Counted from the first letter of the stretch, positions 14,567 to 24,357 are shown. The stretch: DNA of 43,950 nucleotides from Sphaerochaeta sp. Phil3 (GCA_001940825.1 MSGT01000011.1:1-43950), one strand, 5' to 3'. Program-made: numbers and translations. The notes: generated by a model not told the origin, from the sequence alone.

Positions 14567-15541
14567 TTACTGCTCTGGATCCTTTAACTCATCCTCAACG
14601 TGGAACATCTCAAGGGCCATGTGAATGAAGTCCTTGGCGAAGCCGCAAAGGTATCGGTCTTTGTTGTACCCAATGGCTATGGTGTCCGATATGCCTACTT
14701 TTCTGAAATGGAAGCAGCGTACCTTCCTTTTGAGTTCCCTGTCGTGGTTGGCGGAGAACACGTATGGGCTGTCCAGATAGATATCCGGGCTTATGGTCAT
14801 GCCCATGCCCTCCCCTGCAAGCGCCAAGGCCGTTTGGATGTTGCTCGTTTCAAGCCTCACCGTTGGACGAACACCGGCAAAGCGGAACACGTTGTCCGCC
14901 ATGGTTCGTATGCGGTCGCCTTTGCTTAGAAGTATGAACGGGACGTTGCGGAACAGGCGTATGTCGTTTGTCTTCTCATATTGGGCTACCACTTCGTCAG
15001 CATGTCCGGGGAAGCATTTTTCAAGCAGAGAATCCGATACGACGATGGAAAGGTTCTCCTTCATGAGTTCATGGTACACGGCGCCTTCAACGAAGAAAGG
15101 TCCAAAGCCTATGAGTATGTCTATTCTACCTTTGAGCAGGTAGTCCTCAAGAACACGGGAGGTGTCTTCGATGACTTCTATTTCGACGTTTGGGTACATG
15201 GAGCTGAACTTTGGAAGAATAAGCGGCAGAATGGCCTGGCCTCGTGTATGACCTATTCCTATCCTAAGCTCGCCTCTGGAACTTCCATTGATGTCGTCTA
15301 TTGCAAGAAGGGTCTGGCGCTTGAGGTCAAGGATCTGGTTGCAGCTTTCAAGGAACCATTTGCCGCTATAGGTGAGGTTCATGTTCTGCTTTCTGTCGAA
15401 CAGTGCGCAACCAAGTTCCTGTTCCAACCTGGCTATGCTGTTGCTCAATGCCTGCTGAGAGAGGTTGAGCACTTCAGCAGCTTTCGATACGCTGCCCTCG
15501 GATACAACGGTGATGAAGTATTCCATGTTTTTGAAGTTCAT
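14567..15541 (-). CDS. LysR-family transcriptional regulator
   Basis: Starting at ATG 15541 (GGGGAGCAAAG upstream), the 324-aa protein opens with the classic winged helix: MEYFITVVSEGSVSKAAEVL, then LSQQALSNSIARLEQELG and LFDRKQN. The effector domain follows (RGELRIGIGHTRGQAILPLI..., then FSSMYPNVEIEVIEDTS). The frame is open for 58 codons upstream, but those residues do not belong to the family. It is divergent from the fumarase/glutamate mutase operon, the usual arrangement for a LysR regulator and its target. Its effector may be glutamate, mesaconate or a related acid; this is inference. Confidence 0.88.
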   Translation of the reverse strand: MNFKNMEYFITVVSEGSVSKAAEVLNLSQQALSNSIARLEQELGCALFDRKQNMNLTYSGKWFLESCNQILDLKRQTLLAIDDINGSSRGELRIGIGHTRGQAILPLILPKFSSMYPNVEIEVIEDTSRVLEDYLLKGRIDILIGFGPFFVEGAVYHELMKENLSIVVSDSLLEKCFPGHADEVVAQYEKTNDIRLFRNVPFILLSKGDRIRTMADNVFRFAGVRPTVRLETSNIQTALALAGEGMGMTISPDIYLDSPYVFSANHDRELKRKVRCFHFRKVGISDTIAIGYNKDRYLCGFAKDFIHMALEMFHVEDELKDPEQ

Positions 15542-15582
15542 CTTTGCTCCCCTTCTTTCTTCCCCGCCTCCTGCGCATACTA

Positions 15583-15600
15583 CACAATTTTTTTGTTGTG
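15583..15600. promoter_or_regulatory. Candidate LysR operator near lysR
   Basis: CACAATTTTTTTGTTGTG has CACAA/TTGTG arms around a T-rich centre. It lies about 40 bp upstream of the lysR start codon, a place suited to autoregulation. Confidence 0.5.
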
Positions 15601-15653
15601 GTAAATCTTGTTCTGCAACTATTTTTTGTTTTACAGCAAAGTTGTCGCAAGGT

Positions 15654-15669
15654 ACAACTTTTTTGTTGT
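15654..15669. promoter_or_regulatory. Candidate LysR activation site of the fermentation operon
   Basis: ACAAC-TTTTTT-GTTGT is a perfect 5-bp-arm palindrome. Its centre lies about 67 bp before the predicted transcription start of the operon, the typical position of a LysR recognition site. Confidence 0.55.
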
Positions 15670-15692
15670 TTTTTCCATCAGAAAACAAGTGT

Positions 15693-15722
15693 TTGCCATT
15701 TCCAGACGGTATCAACTAGAAT
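15693..15722 (+). promoter_or_regulatory. Predicted promoter of the methylaspartate operon
   Basis: TTGCCA (15693-15698) and TAGAAT (15717-15722) are separated by 18 bp, giving a start near 15729. The ribosome site AGAGGAAG and ATG 15744 follow. Confidence 0.55.
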
Positions 15723-15743
15723 GCCACAGAAAGAGGAAGCCCA

Positions 15744-16586
15744 ATGAGAGAAATAAGATGCGAAGACATTACGAAAACGGTCAGAGACCTATGCATCAAA
15801 GCCAACAGTTTCCTTCCACAAGATGTCAGAAGCAGGATATGCCAAGCCTGTGAAACGGAGAGCTGGCCACTTGCGAACAGCATTCTTAGGACGATTAGGG
15901 AAAACTTCGAGATAGCGGAGCACGACGAAGTCCCAATATGCCAGGACACCGGCGCCGCATGTGTATTCGTCACCATGGGCCAGGATGTATATGCCGATGG
16001 TTCGATTGCCGCCGCAATCGACGAGGGCGTCCGACAGGGATACGCAGGCGGCTATCTTAGGAAATCCATTGTATCCGACCCACTTGACGGAAGGGTCAAC
16101 ACAGGAGACAACACCCCTGCCATGATCTACTGGGATGTGGTTCCAGGAGATGCATTCAGAATCACCGTAGCTCCAAAAGGCTTTGGGTCTGAGAACATGA
16201 GCAGAATCAAGATGCTTCGTCCTGCAGATGGTGTGGAAGGTGTGAAGGAGTTCGTCGTCAAGACCGTCGAAGAGGCAGGGCCCAATCCATGCCCACCAAT
16301 AATCGTTGGCGTTGGCATAGGCGGAACGTTCGACAAGGCGGCCCTTCTTGCAAAGAAGGCTCTTATGAGAAGCACTGACGTGCGTAATCCAAAGAAGTAC
16401 TACGCAGACCTAGAGAAGGAGCTCCTTGACAGGATAAACGACCTTGGAATTGGACCGCAGGGCATTGGAGGAAGAACGACATGCCTTGCAGTGAACATTG
16501 AGGAGATGCCAACCCACATTGCAGGACTTCCCGTGGCTGTGAACATCAACTGCCATGTGACGAGACACATTACGGAGGAACTGTGA
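15744..16586 (+). CDS. Class I fumarase/mesaconate hydratase, alpha subunit
   Basis: This 280-aa protein is the N-terminal half of an iron-sulfur hydro-lyase of the class I fumarase/L-tartrate dehydratase type. Three cysteines expected to bind the 4Fe-4S cluster are visible in VPICQDTGAA, GPNPCPP and VNINCHVTRH, along with GVGIGGTFDKAA. Class I fumarases also hydrate mesaconate. In this operon, with glutamate mutase, methylaspartase and a citrate-lyase-type enzyme, the likely reaction is mesaconate to (S)-citramalate. It is first gene of the operon, divergent from lysR, and overlaps the beta gene by one base. Confidence 0.88.
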   Translation: MREIRCEDITKTVRDLCIKANSFLPQDVRSRICQACETESWPLANSILRTIRENFEIAEHDEVPICQDTGAACVFVTMGQDVYADGSIAAAIDEGVRQGYAGGYLRKSIVSDPLDGRVNTGDNTPAMIYWDVVPGDAFRITVAPKGFGSENMSRIKMLRPADGVEGVKEFVVKTVEEAGPNPCPPIIVGVGIGGTFDKAALLAKKALMRSTDVRNPKKYYADLEKELLDRINDLGIGPQGIGGRTTCLAVNIEEMPTHIAGLPVAVNINCHVTRHITEEL

Positions 16587-17149
16587 TGGAGAAGAGAATC
16601 AGCTCTCCAATGACGGAGAAACAGGCAAGAAGCCTCAGAAGCGGAGACTCCGTCCTGATTTCAGGAACCATATACACGGCAAGGGACGCCGCCCACAAAA
16701 GACTGTGTGCACTGCTTGCGGAGGGAAAGGACCTGCCGTTCGATGTAGAAGGCAGCATCATATACTTCGTTGGCCCAACCCCTGCAAAGCCAGGCCAGGC
16801 CTTGGGGTCTGCCGGTCCAACTACAAGCTACAGGATGGACCCCTACTCCCCTGCCCTCATAAAAGCAGGGCTCAAGGGTATGATAGGCAAAGGGAAAAGG
16901 GATTCCAACGTCATAGCGGCGATGAAGGAGAACGGTGCTGTGTACTTTGGGGCCATTGGAGGGGCTGGAGCGCTCCTATCCAAATGCATAAAGAAGTCCG
17001 AGCTCATTGCATACGAAGACCTTGGCTCGGAAGCCATAAGAAAACTTGAAGTCGAGGATTTCCCGGCTTTCGTGATAATCGATTCACAGGGCAACAACCT
17101 CTACGAAACCGGAAGACAGGAATACCTGGACGCTACAAAGGAAAAATGA
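16586..17149 (+). CDS. Class I fumarase/mesaconate hydratase, beta subunit
   Basis: The start is ATG 16586, sharing its A with the TGA of the alpha gene; a GTG one codon earlier is also in frame. The 187-aa product is the small subunit (C-terminal half) of class I fumarase. It has the swivelling domain with [21 protein letters not shown], the [22 protein letters not shown] substrate loop, GMIGKGKR and [13 protein letters not shown]. Together with alpha it makes the complete enzyme used between methylaspartase and citramalate lyase. Its stop overlaps the next start (ATGA), indicating coupled translation. Confidence 0.88.
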   Translation: MEKRISSPMTEKQARSLRSGDSVLISGTIYTARDAAHKRLCALLAEGKDLPFDVEGSIIYFVGPTPAKPGQALGSAGPTTSYRMDPYSPALIKAGLKGMIGKGKRDSNVIAAMKENGAVYFGAIGGAGALLSKCIKKSELIAYEDLGSEAIRKLEVEDFPAFVIIDSQGNNLYETGRQEYLDATKEK

Positions 17150-17616
17150 ACATGGAAGAGAAGAACAACGAAAAGAACGTTGAAAAGACCACTGAAATGA
17201 AGCCAAAGAAGAAAATCGTCATTGGAGTCATTGGTGCAGACGTCCACGCTGTTGGAAACGCAATTCTGAACAGAGCGTTCCTTGATGCAGGTTTTGATGT
17301 GACGAACCTTGGTGTCCTCGTACCTCAGGAGGAGTTCATACAGGCCGCAGTGGAGGTTGGAGCCGATGCAATCCTTGTCTCCTCCCTCTATGGTCAGGGA
17401 GAGATAGACTGCACGGGAATGCGTGAGAAATGCGATGAGGCAGGTCTCAAGGGAATACTCCTCTATGCAGGTGGCAACCTGGTAGTTGGAAAGGTACCAG
17501 AGGAAGAGATCGTGGCACGCTACCGTGCACTTGGATTCGACAGGGCATTTGGTCCTGGTACGGACCCTTCCGTTGACATCGCATGCCTTAGAAAAGACCT
17601 CCACATGGACGACTGA
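17146..17616 (+). CDS. glmS: Glutamate mutase S (sigma) subunit, B12-binding
   Basis: The small component of adenosylcobalamin-dependent glutamate mutase (methylaspartate mutase). The B12-binding fold is explicit: DVHAVG is the D-x-H-x-x-G motif whose His ligates cobalt, followed by [10 protein letters not shown] (S-x-L) and [10 protein letters not shown] (GG). A lysine/glutamate-rich N-terminal tail of about 23 residues precedes the domain and is longer than usual; a start at the second Met (17152) is possible. It works with the E subunit and MutL encoded just downstream. It converts L-glutamate to (2S,3S)-3-methylaspartate, the committing step of this fermentation. Confidence 0.93.
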   Translation: MNMEEKNNEKNVEKTTEMKPKKKIVIGVIGADVHAVGNAILNRAFLDAGFDVTNLGVLVPQEEFIQAAVEVGADAILVSSLYGQGEIDCTGMREKCDEAGLKGILLYAGGNLVVGKVPEEEIVARYRALGFDRAFGPGTDPSVDIACLRKDLHMDD

Positions 17617-17623
17617 TGGCCAG

Positions 17624-18994
17624 ATGAGCAACATTCTTCTCATTGATTTTGGAAGCACATATACAAAACTCACTGCTGTAGACACGGAGACTGAAAGCAT
17701 ACTTGGAACCAGCCAAAGCTATACCACAGTCGAAAGCGATATCATCAACGGCTACGAAAACGCACTTTCAGAGCTCAGAAAGCAGACAGGAGGCATTGTG
17801 TTCGACAAGCGAATAGCATGTTCGAGCGCTGCAGGCGGGCTCAAGATGGTGGCCGTTGGGCTTGTACCGGAGCTGACATCCAAGGCCGCACGACTTGCAT
17901 CCCTTGGAGCCGGGGCAAAGGTCATCAAGACATATTCATACGAGTTGACCAAGTCCGATCTTGAAGAGATAGACTCCTCAAGGCCCGATATTTGCCTTCT
18001 ATGCGGTGGAACGGATGGAGGAAACAAGGAAGTTATAATCCATAATGCAGGCATGCTTGCAAAGAGTACTGGACACTTCCCTATCGTATACGCAGGAAAC
18101 AGAAATGCAGCGGATGAATGCGCAGAGATTCTTGCATCCAAACAATGCATAGTATGCTCCAACGTCATGCCCCGCTTGGGAATCACCGACTCCGCCCCAG
18201 TCCAAAAGGTCATACGTGAGATATTCCTCACCCAAATCGTAAAGGCCAAAGGGCTATCCAAGGCCCAGGATCTGGTAGGAGGCATACTCATGCCTACACC
18301 ATCTGCCGTCCTAGCTGCAATGAAGCTTCTTTCAAAGGGAACCGAACGTGAGGATGGGATTGGAGATCTGGTTGCAGTGGACCTTGGAGGAGCAACGACT
18401 GATGTATACTCCATGTGCAACGGCCATCCAACGAATCCAATGACCACTTTGCGAGGCCTCAAGGAAGAATATGCAAAAAGGACGGTCGAAGGCGACATTG
18501 GAATGCGCTACAGCATAAAAGGGATTCTGGAAGCCAGCTCTCCATATGAAATCTCAACCATTTCAGGACTTCCTGAGGACATCTGCCTTGAAAAGATAAA
18601 CCACCTTGCAGAGAACACGGATGAGCTTCCCTCTACAGAGGAAGACCAGAACCTGGACGTTGCACTGGCCTGCATTGCAGTCAGAACCGCAGTTGCCCGC
18701 CATGCAGGGAGAATTGAGGAGTACTACACCCCAATGGGCGTTTCGTATGTACAGACTGGAAAGGACCTTGGCTCAGTAGAGACTATTATAGAGACAGGTG
18801 GCGCATTGGTGCGCACAGGCTACGCCGAGAAGATTGGACAATACGCCCTCTACTCCCCCAATGATCCAATGTCCCTACGTCCAAAGAAAGCAAAAATACT
18901 GACTGACAGAAAATACATTCTTGCAGCCATGGGGCTTCTATCCACGGAATACCCAGATGTTGCACTTCACATAATGAAAAAGGAGCTTGTCTGA
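17624..18994 (+). CDS. glmL: MutL/GlmL, glutamate mutase reactivase
   Basis: The real start is ATG 17624 ([16 protein letters not shown]...); the frame is open further upstream but overlaps glmS. The 456-aa protein is an ASKHA-fold ATPase of the MutL family, thought to reactivate B12-damaged glutamate mutase. The phosphate loops are [15 protein letters not shown] at the N-terminus and [15 protein letters not shown] in the middle, with the adenosine-binding [11 protein letters not shown] near the C-terminus. It lies between glmS and glmE, the classical clostridial order, 7 bp after glmS. Confidence 0.92.
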   Translation: MSNILLIDFGSTYTKLTAVDTETESILGTSQSYTTVESDIINGYENALSELRKQTGGIVFDKRIACSSAAGGLKMVAVGLVPELTSKAARLASLGAGAKVIKTYSYELTKSDLEEIDSSRPDICLLCGGTDGGNKEVIIHNAGMLAKSTGHFPIVYAGNRNAADECAEILASKQCIVCSNVMPRLGITDSAPVQKVIREIFLTQIVKAKGLSKAQDLVGGILMPTPSAVLAAMKLLSKGTEREDGIGDLVAVDLGGATTDVYSMCNGHPTNPMTTLRGLKEEYAKRTVEGDIGMRYSIKGILEASSPYEISTISGLPEDICLEKINHLAENTDELPSTEEDQNLDVALACIAVRTAVARHAGRIEEYYTPMGVSYVQTGKDLGSVETIIETGGALVRTGYAEKIGQYALYSPNDPMSLRPKKAKILTDRKYILAAMGLLSTEYPDVALHIMKKELV

Positions 18995-18995
18995 T

Positions 18996-20477
18996 ATGGC
19001 GACAGATATAAGGAACAAGAAACTGAGCGACGACGAATTCTTCCGCACCCAAAAGGAGATCCTCCAGACTTGGGAGACAGGAAAGGATGTGAACTTCAAG
19101 GAAGCTGTGGATTTCCATAAGAGCCTTCCAAAGCACAAGATATTCTCTGAAAAGCTTACAAAGGCAAAGAAGGATGGCAGAACTCTCATACAACCAAGAG
19201 CCGGCGTTGGACTGCTTGAGAACCACATAAAGCTGCTCAAGCACCTTCAGGACTTTGGAGGAGCGGACCTGCTTCCAACCACAATAGACTCCTATACAAG
19301 GCAGAACCAGTACCAGAACTGCGAAGAAGGCATAAGAAGGGAGAAGGAAGGCATGTCGAACGGGAACTTCCACCCCTACCTCAACGGCTTCCCTGCAGTG
19401 AACCATGGAGTTGCTGGATGCCGTGAGCTCATCGAGGCCTTGGATACGCCAATACAGGTCAGACATGGAACCCCTGATGCAAGACTCCTTACTGAGATAG
19501 CGTACGCCGGTGGCTTCACAAGCTACGAAGGCGGTGGAATCTCATACAACATCCCCTACGCAAAGAACATCCCAATCGAGAAGACCATGAAGGATTGGCA
19601 GTATGTGGACCGTCTTACAGGAATGTACGAAGAAGCGGGAGTCCAGATAAACAGAGAACCGTATGGACCTCTTACGGGAACCCTTGTACCACCTTGCATC
19701 TCGCACGCAGTAGCCATCATAGAGGCTCTTGTCGCTGCGGAACAGGGAGTCAAGAACATAACCGTAGGATATGGTCAGCTTGGAAACCTCTTCCAGGACG
19801 TTGCAGCTATAAGATCCCTTGAAGAGCTCACGAACGAGTATCTTGCAACGTTTGGCTACAGGGATGTGAACGTCACGACCGTCCTTCACCAATGGATGGG
19901 AGGATTCCCTGCAGACGAAGCGAATGCCTTTGGCGTCATAGCCTGGGGAGCCGCTACGGCTGTTCTTGCAAACGCAACCAAGGTAATCGTCAAATCCCCT
20001 CATGAGGCTGCAGGTGTACCAACGGCAGAGGCCAATGCTCAGGGATGCCGAACGACAAAGCAGCTTGTATCCATGCTTGCAGACCAGCATGTTGGAGGCT
20101 CAAGGGTCGCAACCGAGATAGCCATAATAAAGGAAGAGACAAGATGCATCCTGAACAAGACGTTGGAGCTTGGAAACGGAGACTGGATACAAGGCACGGT
20201 TGCAGCCATAAACGCTGGAGTCATAGACATTCCATTTGGACCTGCGAAGTGCAACAAGGGACTTATGCTCCCTGCCCGTGACAACATGGGTGCAGTGAGG
20301 ATCCTTGAACTTGGAAACCTTCCATTTACAAAGGCCCTCAGGGACTTCCATGCCGACAAGTTCCAGGAACGTGCAGCGCATGAACACAGAAGCGTCTCTT
20401 TCCAGATGGTCGTAGACGATGTATACGCCGTTGGAAAAGGCCATCTTGTGGGAAGACCCGCAGGATGCGAGGACTGA
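18996..20477 (+). CDS. glmE: Glutamate mutase E (epsilon) subunit
   Basis: The large catalytic TIM-barrel subunit of glutamate mutase; 493 aa, close to the family length of about 480. ATG 18996 lies 1 bp after the mutL stop; an upstream TTG in the same frame is not needed. Recognisable segments are [57 protein letters not shown] and [18 protein letters not shown], the substrate and cofactor contact regions. It associates with GlmS through the cobalamin. A spacer of 68 bp separates it from the methylaspartase gene. Confidence 0.94.
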   Translation: MATDIRNKKLSDDEFFRTQKEILQTWETGKDVNFKEAVDFHKSLPKHKIFSEKLTKAKKDGRTLIQPRAGVGLLENHIKLLKHLQDFGGADLLPTTIDSYTRQNQYQNCEEGIRREKEGMSNGNFHPYLNGFPAVNHGVAGCRELIEALDTPIQVRHGTPDARLLTEIAYAGGFTSYEGGGISYNIPYAKNIPIEKTMKDWQYVDRLTGMYEEAGVQINREPYGPLTGTLVPPCISHAVAIIEALVAAEQGVKNITVGYGQLGNLFQDVAAIRSLEELTNEYLATFGYRDVNVTTVLHQWMGGFPADEANAFGVIAWGAATAVLANATKVIVKSPHEAAGVPTAEANAQGCRTTKQLVSMLADQHVGGSRVATEIAIIKEETRCILNKTLELGNGDWIQGTVAAINAGVIDIPFGPAKCNKGLMLPARDNMGAVRILELGNLPFTKALRDFHADKFQERAAHEHRSVSFQMVVDDVYAVGKGHLVGRPAGCED

Positions 20478-20545
20478 AGATATCCGAAAAGAAGATTGGG
20501 ACAGGAAAACCAATCTATATAATATAGAAATAGGAGACATATGAT

Positions 20546-21790
20546 ATGAAGATAGTCAATGTTGTCTGCTCTGCAGGTAGAACAGGATTCTTTTTCGATG
20601 ACCAGAAAGCAATCAAGGCCGGTGCCGTTCATAATGGAGAGACATACGTAGGCCAGCCTGCGACGGAAGGTTTCAAGTCCATAAGAATGCCAGGTGAATC
20701 CATATCCGTGATGCTGGTGCTTGAAGATGGTCAGATCGCCTACGGAGACTGCGCTGCAGTCCAGTACTCAGGTGCAGGTGGAAGGGATCCCCTATTCCTT
20801 GCAAAGGACTTCATTCCAGTAATAGAGAAGTACATCAAGCCTGTCCTGGTTGGGAGAGAAGCGGACAACTTCAGAAACCTCACGAAGGAAATGGAAAGCA
20901 TTCAGGTCGAAGGAAAGAGACTTCACACAGCCATAAGATATGGTGTAAGCCAGGCAATCCTTGATGCAGTTGCAAAGTCGTCCAAACGCCTTATGGCAGA
21001 GGTCGTTGCAGACGAATACGGCCTTACCGTGTCCGACAAGATGATTCCAGTCTTCACCCAAAGCGGAGACAACAGATACGACAACTCGGACAAGATGATA
21101 ATCAAGGGTGCCCAGATTCTCCCCCATGCCCTTATCAACAACGTTGAGACAAAGCTTGGAAAAGACGGATCCCTCCTTCTTGAGTATGTGAAGTGGCTCA
21201 GAAACAGAATAATTGAGCTAAGGACCGACGAAAGCTACAGCCCAATCCTTCATATTGATGTATATGGAACCATTGGACAGGCATTTGGAGACGAGAACTA
21301 CAAGGCAATGGCCGATTATCTTGCAACGCTTGAAGAAGCAGCCGCCCCATTCCACCTTAGGATAGAAGGCCCAATGGATGCAGGCGCGAGAGAGAAGCAG
21401 ATGATCTGCCTCAGGGAGCTTAGAAAGGAGCTTGATTCAAGGAACATCAACGTGGAGCTTGTTGCAGACGAATGGTGCAACACCCTTGAGGATGTCATAT
21501 ACTTCTGCGACAACAAGGCCGGCCACATGGCACAGATCAAGACTCCGGACCTTGGCGGAATCAACAACACGATAGAAGCTGTCATCTATTGCAAGAAGCA
21601 TGGTTTTGGTGCCTACCAGGGCGGAACATGCAACGAAACGGACCGCAGCGCCCAGGTGTGCGTGAACTGTGCAATGGCAACGCAGCCGGATCAGATCCTT
21701 GCAAAACCAGGCATGGGTGTAGACGAAGGCTACATGATAGCATACAACGAAATGAACAGAATCATTGCCCTTAGAAAGGCAGGACTTTGA
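20546..21790 (+). CDS. mal: Methylaspartate ammonia-lyase
   Basis: An enolase-superfamily enzyme of 414 aa that removes ammonia from 3-methylaspartate to give mesaconate. The catalytic lysine is in HMAQIKTPDLGG and the catalytic histidine in QILPHALINN. Magnesium ligands are seen in LHIDVYGTIG, LRIEGPMDAG and LVADEWCN. The start is ATG 20546 behind AGGAG; an ATG five bases earlier hits a stop at once. It directly follows the glutamate mutase genes and is followed after 8 bp by citD, so the pathway order is preserved in gene order. Confidence 0.95.
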   Translation: MKIVNVVCSAGRTGFFFDDQKAIKAGAVHNGETYVGQPATEGFKSIRMPGESISVMLVLEDGQIAYGDCAAVQYSGAGGRDPLFLAKDFIPVIEKYIKPVLVGREADNFRNLTKEMESIQVEGKRLHTAIRYGVSQAILDAVAKSSKRLMAEVVADEYGLTVSDKMIPVFTQSGDNRYDNSDKMIIKGAQILPHALINNVETKLGKDGSLLLEYVKWLRNRIIELRTDESYSPILHIDVYGTIGQAFGDENYKAMADYLATLEEAAAPFHLRIEGPMDAGAREKQMICLRELRKELDSRNINVELVADEWCNTLEDVIYFCDNKAGHMAQIKTPDLGGINNTIEAVIYCKKHGFGAYQGGTCNETDRSAQVCVNCAMATQPDQILAKPGMGVDEGYMIAYNEMNRIIALRKAGL

Positions 21791-21798
21791 GGCTAACC

Positions 21799-22068
21799 AT
21801 GGAAATCATTAGAAAGGCATGGGCGGGAACAGGCGAATCAAGCGATGCATACGTATTGGTGTCACCTGCAAATACATTGGAGATAGAGATTTCCTCTGTA
21901 GTATACAACCAGTATGCAAAAGCAATCGACAAGGCCGTAAGGGAGACCCTTGCAGACTTGGGGGTTGAAAAAGGAACCATAACCATCAATGACAAGGGGG
22001 CTCTTGACTGTGTCATTCAGGCAAGGGTCGAAACCGCAATCAAAAGGGCATCGGAGGCTGGAGTATGA
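21799..22068 (+). CDS. citD: Citrate/citramalate lyase acyl carrier protein (gamma subunit)
   Basis: The 89-aa carrier protein of citrate-lyase-type enzymes. The prosthetic-group serine is visible in AGTGESSDAYVLVSP near the N-terminus, where 2'-(5''-triphosphoribosyl)-3'-dephospho-CoA is attached and then acetylated. ATG 21799 is preferred to an in-frame TTG overlapping mal. It overlaps citE by four bases. No citC, citX or citG gene for making, attaching or acetylating the cofactor is seen in this window, so those must be elsewhere. Confidence 0.9.
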   Translation: MEIIRKAWAGTGESSDAYVLVSPANTLEIEISSVVYNQYAKAIDKAVRETLADLGVEKGTITINDKGALDCVIQARVETAIKRASEAGV

Positions 22069-22931
22069 GACGGTCAATGCTTTTCATACCCGGCAACAGC
22101 CCTAGCCTTCTAATGAATGCCGATGTCCTTGGCGCTGACAGCATAATCTTTGACCTTGAAGATGCCGTTTCGCCAGCGGAGAAGGACTCGGCACGCATCC
22201 TCGTCCGCAACCTTCTGAGAAGGTTCGACTATGACAGCTGCGAAGTCATAGTAAGGATAAACTCTGTTGACACTGAATTCTGGACAAAGGACCTGGACGA
22301 GATAATCCCCTTCCATCCTGACATGATAATGCCTCCAAAGACCAATTCGGAGGATGATGTAAGGCTTGTATCTCAATACATTGGCACGCTTGAGGAAAAA
22401 TGCGGAATGAAGAAAAACTCCGTGAAGCTCATTCCATTGATCGAGACTGCCATGGGTGTCGAAAACGCCTATAGGATAGCTTCTGCCGACGAAAGGGTTG
22501 CAGCCATCTTCCTGGGGGCCGAGGACCTTTCAGCAGACCTCAGGTGCAAGAGGACCAAGGAAGGTACGGAGATTCTGTATTCAAGGCAGCGTCTTGTAGT
22601 AGCCGCACGGGCAGCGTGTGTGGATGTCTACGACACACCGTTCACAGACGTGAACGACGACGAAGGAATCCGCAAAGACGCGTCCTTTGCAAAAGCCCTT
22701 GGCTTTACAGGCAAGGCATCAATATCACCAAGGCATATCGATGCCATAAACGAAGCGTTCAGTCCAACGCAGGCCGATATAAAGTATGCACATGAGGTCA
22801 TGAACGCCATAGAACAGGCTGCTCTGGAAGGCAAAGGCGTCGTTGCACTTAGAGGAAAGATGATTGATGCGCCTGTCGTTGCAAGGGCGAGACAAGTCAT
22901 TGAAATGGAAAAGGCCATTTACGGAGCTTGA
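22065..22931 (+). CDS. citE: Citrate/citramalate lyase beta subunit
   Basis: A 288-aa CitE-family TIM-barrel lyase: MRRSMLFIPGNSPSLLMNA, DSIIFDLEDAVSPAEKD, VIVRINSVDTEFWTKDL, PLIETAMGVENAY and FLGAEDLSADL are the classical substrate and magnesium motifs. The subunit cleaves the carrier-bound citryl or citramalyl thioester. In this operon it should cleave (S)-citramalyl-carrier to acetyl-carrier and pyruvate; the sequence alone does not separate citramalate from citrate. It begins at the ATGA overlap with citD. Confidence 0.92.
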   Translation: MRRSMLFIPGNSPSLLMNADVLGADSIIFDLEDAVSPAEKDSARILVRNLLRRFDYDSCEVIVRINSVDTEFWTKDLDEIIPFHPDMIMPPKTNSEDDVRLVSQYIGTLEEKCGMKKNSVKLIPLIETAMGVENAYRIASADERVAAIFLGAEDLSADLRCKRTKEGTEILYSRQRLVVAARAACVDVYDTPFTDVNDDEGIRKDASFAKALGFTGKASISPRHIDAINEAFSPTQADIKYAHEVMNAIEQAALEGKGVVALRGKMIDAPVVARARQVIEMEKAIYGA

Positions 22932-22932
22932 G

Positions 22933-24357
22933 ATGGAGTTTCAAATGAATAAAGTCGTAGATTCTATTCAACAAGCCATAAAGGCTTCAGGACTGAAGGA
23001 TGGAATGACCATATCGTTCCACCATCACATGAGAAACGGAGACTATGTCATGAACATGGTCCTTGATGCAATCGCACAGGCTGGAATCAAAGACATAACC
23101 GTCAACGCATCCTCTTTCTTCGATGTCCATGCCCCTATTCTGGACCACATAAGAAACGGCGTTGTGACAGGTCTTGAATGCAACTACATGAGCTCCCTCA
23201 TTGGAAAGGCGGTCTCTGAAGGAATCCTGGAGAAACCTGTCGTGTTCAGAAGCCATGGAGGACGCCCCTCCGACATGGAGAAAGGTACAAGCCACATTGA
23301 CGTAGCGTTCGTTGCCGCTCCCACATGTGATTGGTCCAGCAACTGTACAGGAAGGATTGGAAAGAGCGCATGCGGCCCAATGGGGTATGCAGTATCCGAT
23401 GCAATGTATGCAGACAAGGTTGTTGCAATAACAGACAACCTTGTTGAGAAGCTTGATGATATCTCCATTGATGGCAAGTACATAGATTTTATAGTGAACG
23501 TTGACCAGATTGGAGACCCCAAGGGCATCGTCTCAGGTACGACGCAGATCACAAGGGACCCTGTAGGCCTTAGGATGGCAGAGAACGCTGCAAAGGTCAT
23601 AAAGGCTTCAGGTCTTTTGAAGGATGGATTCTCTTTCCAGACAGGAGCTGGAGGTGCAACGCTTGCAGCTTCCAAGTTCGTGAGGGAGATGATGATCAAG
23701 GAAGGGATCCAAGGCAGCTTCTGTCTTGGTGGAATCACATCCTACATGGTCCAGATGCTACATGAAGGCCTCTTCAAGGAGCTTTTGGATGTCCAGTGCT
23801 TCGACTTGGATGCAGTTCGTTCCTTGAGTGAAGATTCGAACCATAAGGAGATCACCGCAAGCGAATATGCAGGCGTCTGCTGCGACAGCGCAGTGAACCA
23901 TTTGGATGCTGCACTGCTTGGAGCGACCCAAGTTGACTTGGATTTCAACGTGAACGTCCATACGGACTCCAATGGCTATATCATTGGCGGTAGCGGTGGA
24001 CACAGCGATGTAGCGGCCGGTAGCAAGCTTTGCATCATAATTGCGCCTCTGACTAGGGCAAGACTTCCTCTTGTTGTTGACAGGGTCGTTACAATCTCCA
24101 CTCCAGGAAACACGATAGATGTGCTTGTCACACAGCGTGGCATTGCCGTCAACACAAAATACGGCAAGAACAAAGAACTCAAGCAAAGGCTCATAGATGC
24201 ACACCTTCCGATAATGGAGATTGAAGACCTTAAGCGTATAGCCGAGCAGTACAGCGGTGTCCCCTCTCCTCTTGAGACGTCCGACAGAGTCGTTGGAAAC
24301 GTCATCTACAGGGATGGAACCCAAATCGACACCATAAAGATGGTTTTGGGAAACTGA
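22933..24357 (+). CDS. citF: Citrate/citramalate lyase alpha subunit (acyl-carrier transferase)
   Basis: The CoA-transferase-like subunit that swaps the acetyl group on the carrier for the incoming acid, freeing acetate. It is 474 aa from ATG 22933; a start at 22945 behind GGAG is equally possible. The motifs GMTISFHHHMRNGDYVMNMVL, FRSHGGRPSDMEKG, FQTGAGGATLAASKF and IIGGSGGHSDVAAGSKL are typical of CitF. It is last gene of the operon and completes glutamate to acetate plus pyruvate. A hairpin at 24414-24441 may end the transcript. Confidence 0.92.
   Translation: MEFQMNKVVDSIQQAIKASGLKDGMTISFHHHMRNGDYVMNMVLDAIAQAGIKDITVNASSFFDVHAPILDHIRNGVVTGLECNYMSSLIGKAVSEGILEKPVVFRSHGGRPSDMEKGTSHIDVAFVAAPTCDWSSNCTGRIGKSACGPMGYAVSDAMYADKVVAITDNLVEKLDDISIDGKYIDFIVNVDQIGDPKGIVSGTTQITRDPVGLRMAENAAKVIKASGLLKDGFSFQTGAGGATLAASKFVREMMIKEGIQGSFCLGGITSYMVQMLHEGLFKELLDVQCFDLDAVRSLSEDSNHKEITASEYAGVCCDSAVNHLDAALLGATQVDLDFNVNVHTDSNGYIIGGSGGHSDVAAGSKLCIIIAPLTRARLPLVVDRVVTISTPGNTIDVLVTQRGIAVNTKYGKNKELKQRLIDAHLPIMEIEDLKRIAEQYSGVPSPLETSDRVVGNVIYRDGTQIDTIKMVLGN

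Noticed and set aside
15544-15715. 58-residue extension of the LysR protein
   Set aside because: The upstream frame is open but lacks LysR character and would cover the divergent promoter; GGGGAG precedes ATG 15541.
15542-15743. Cobalamin riboswitch before the B12-dependent operon
   Set aside because: No B12-box-like conserved core or long structured leader is seen; the spacer is explained by LysR-type sites and a promoter.
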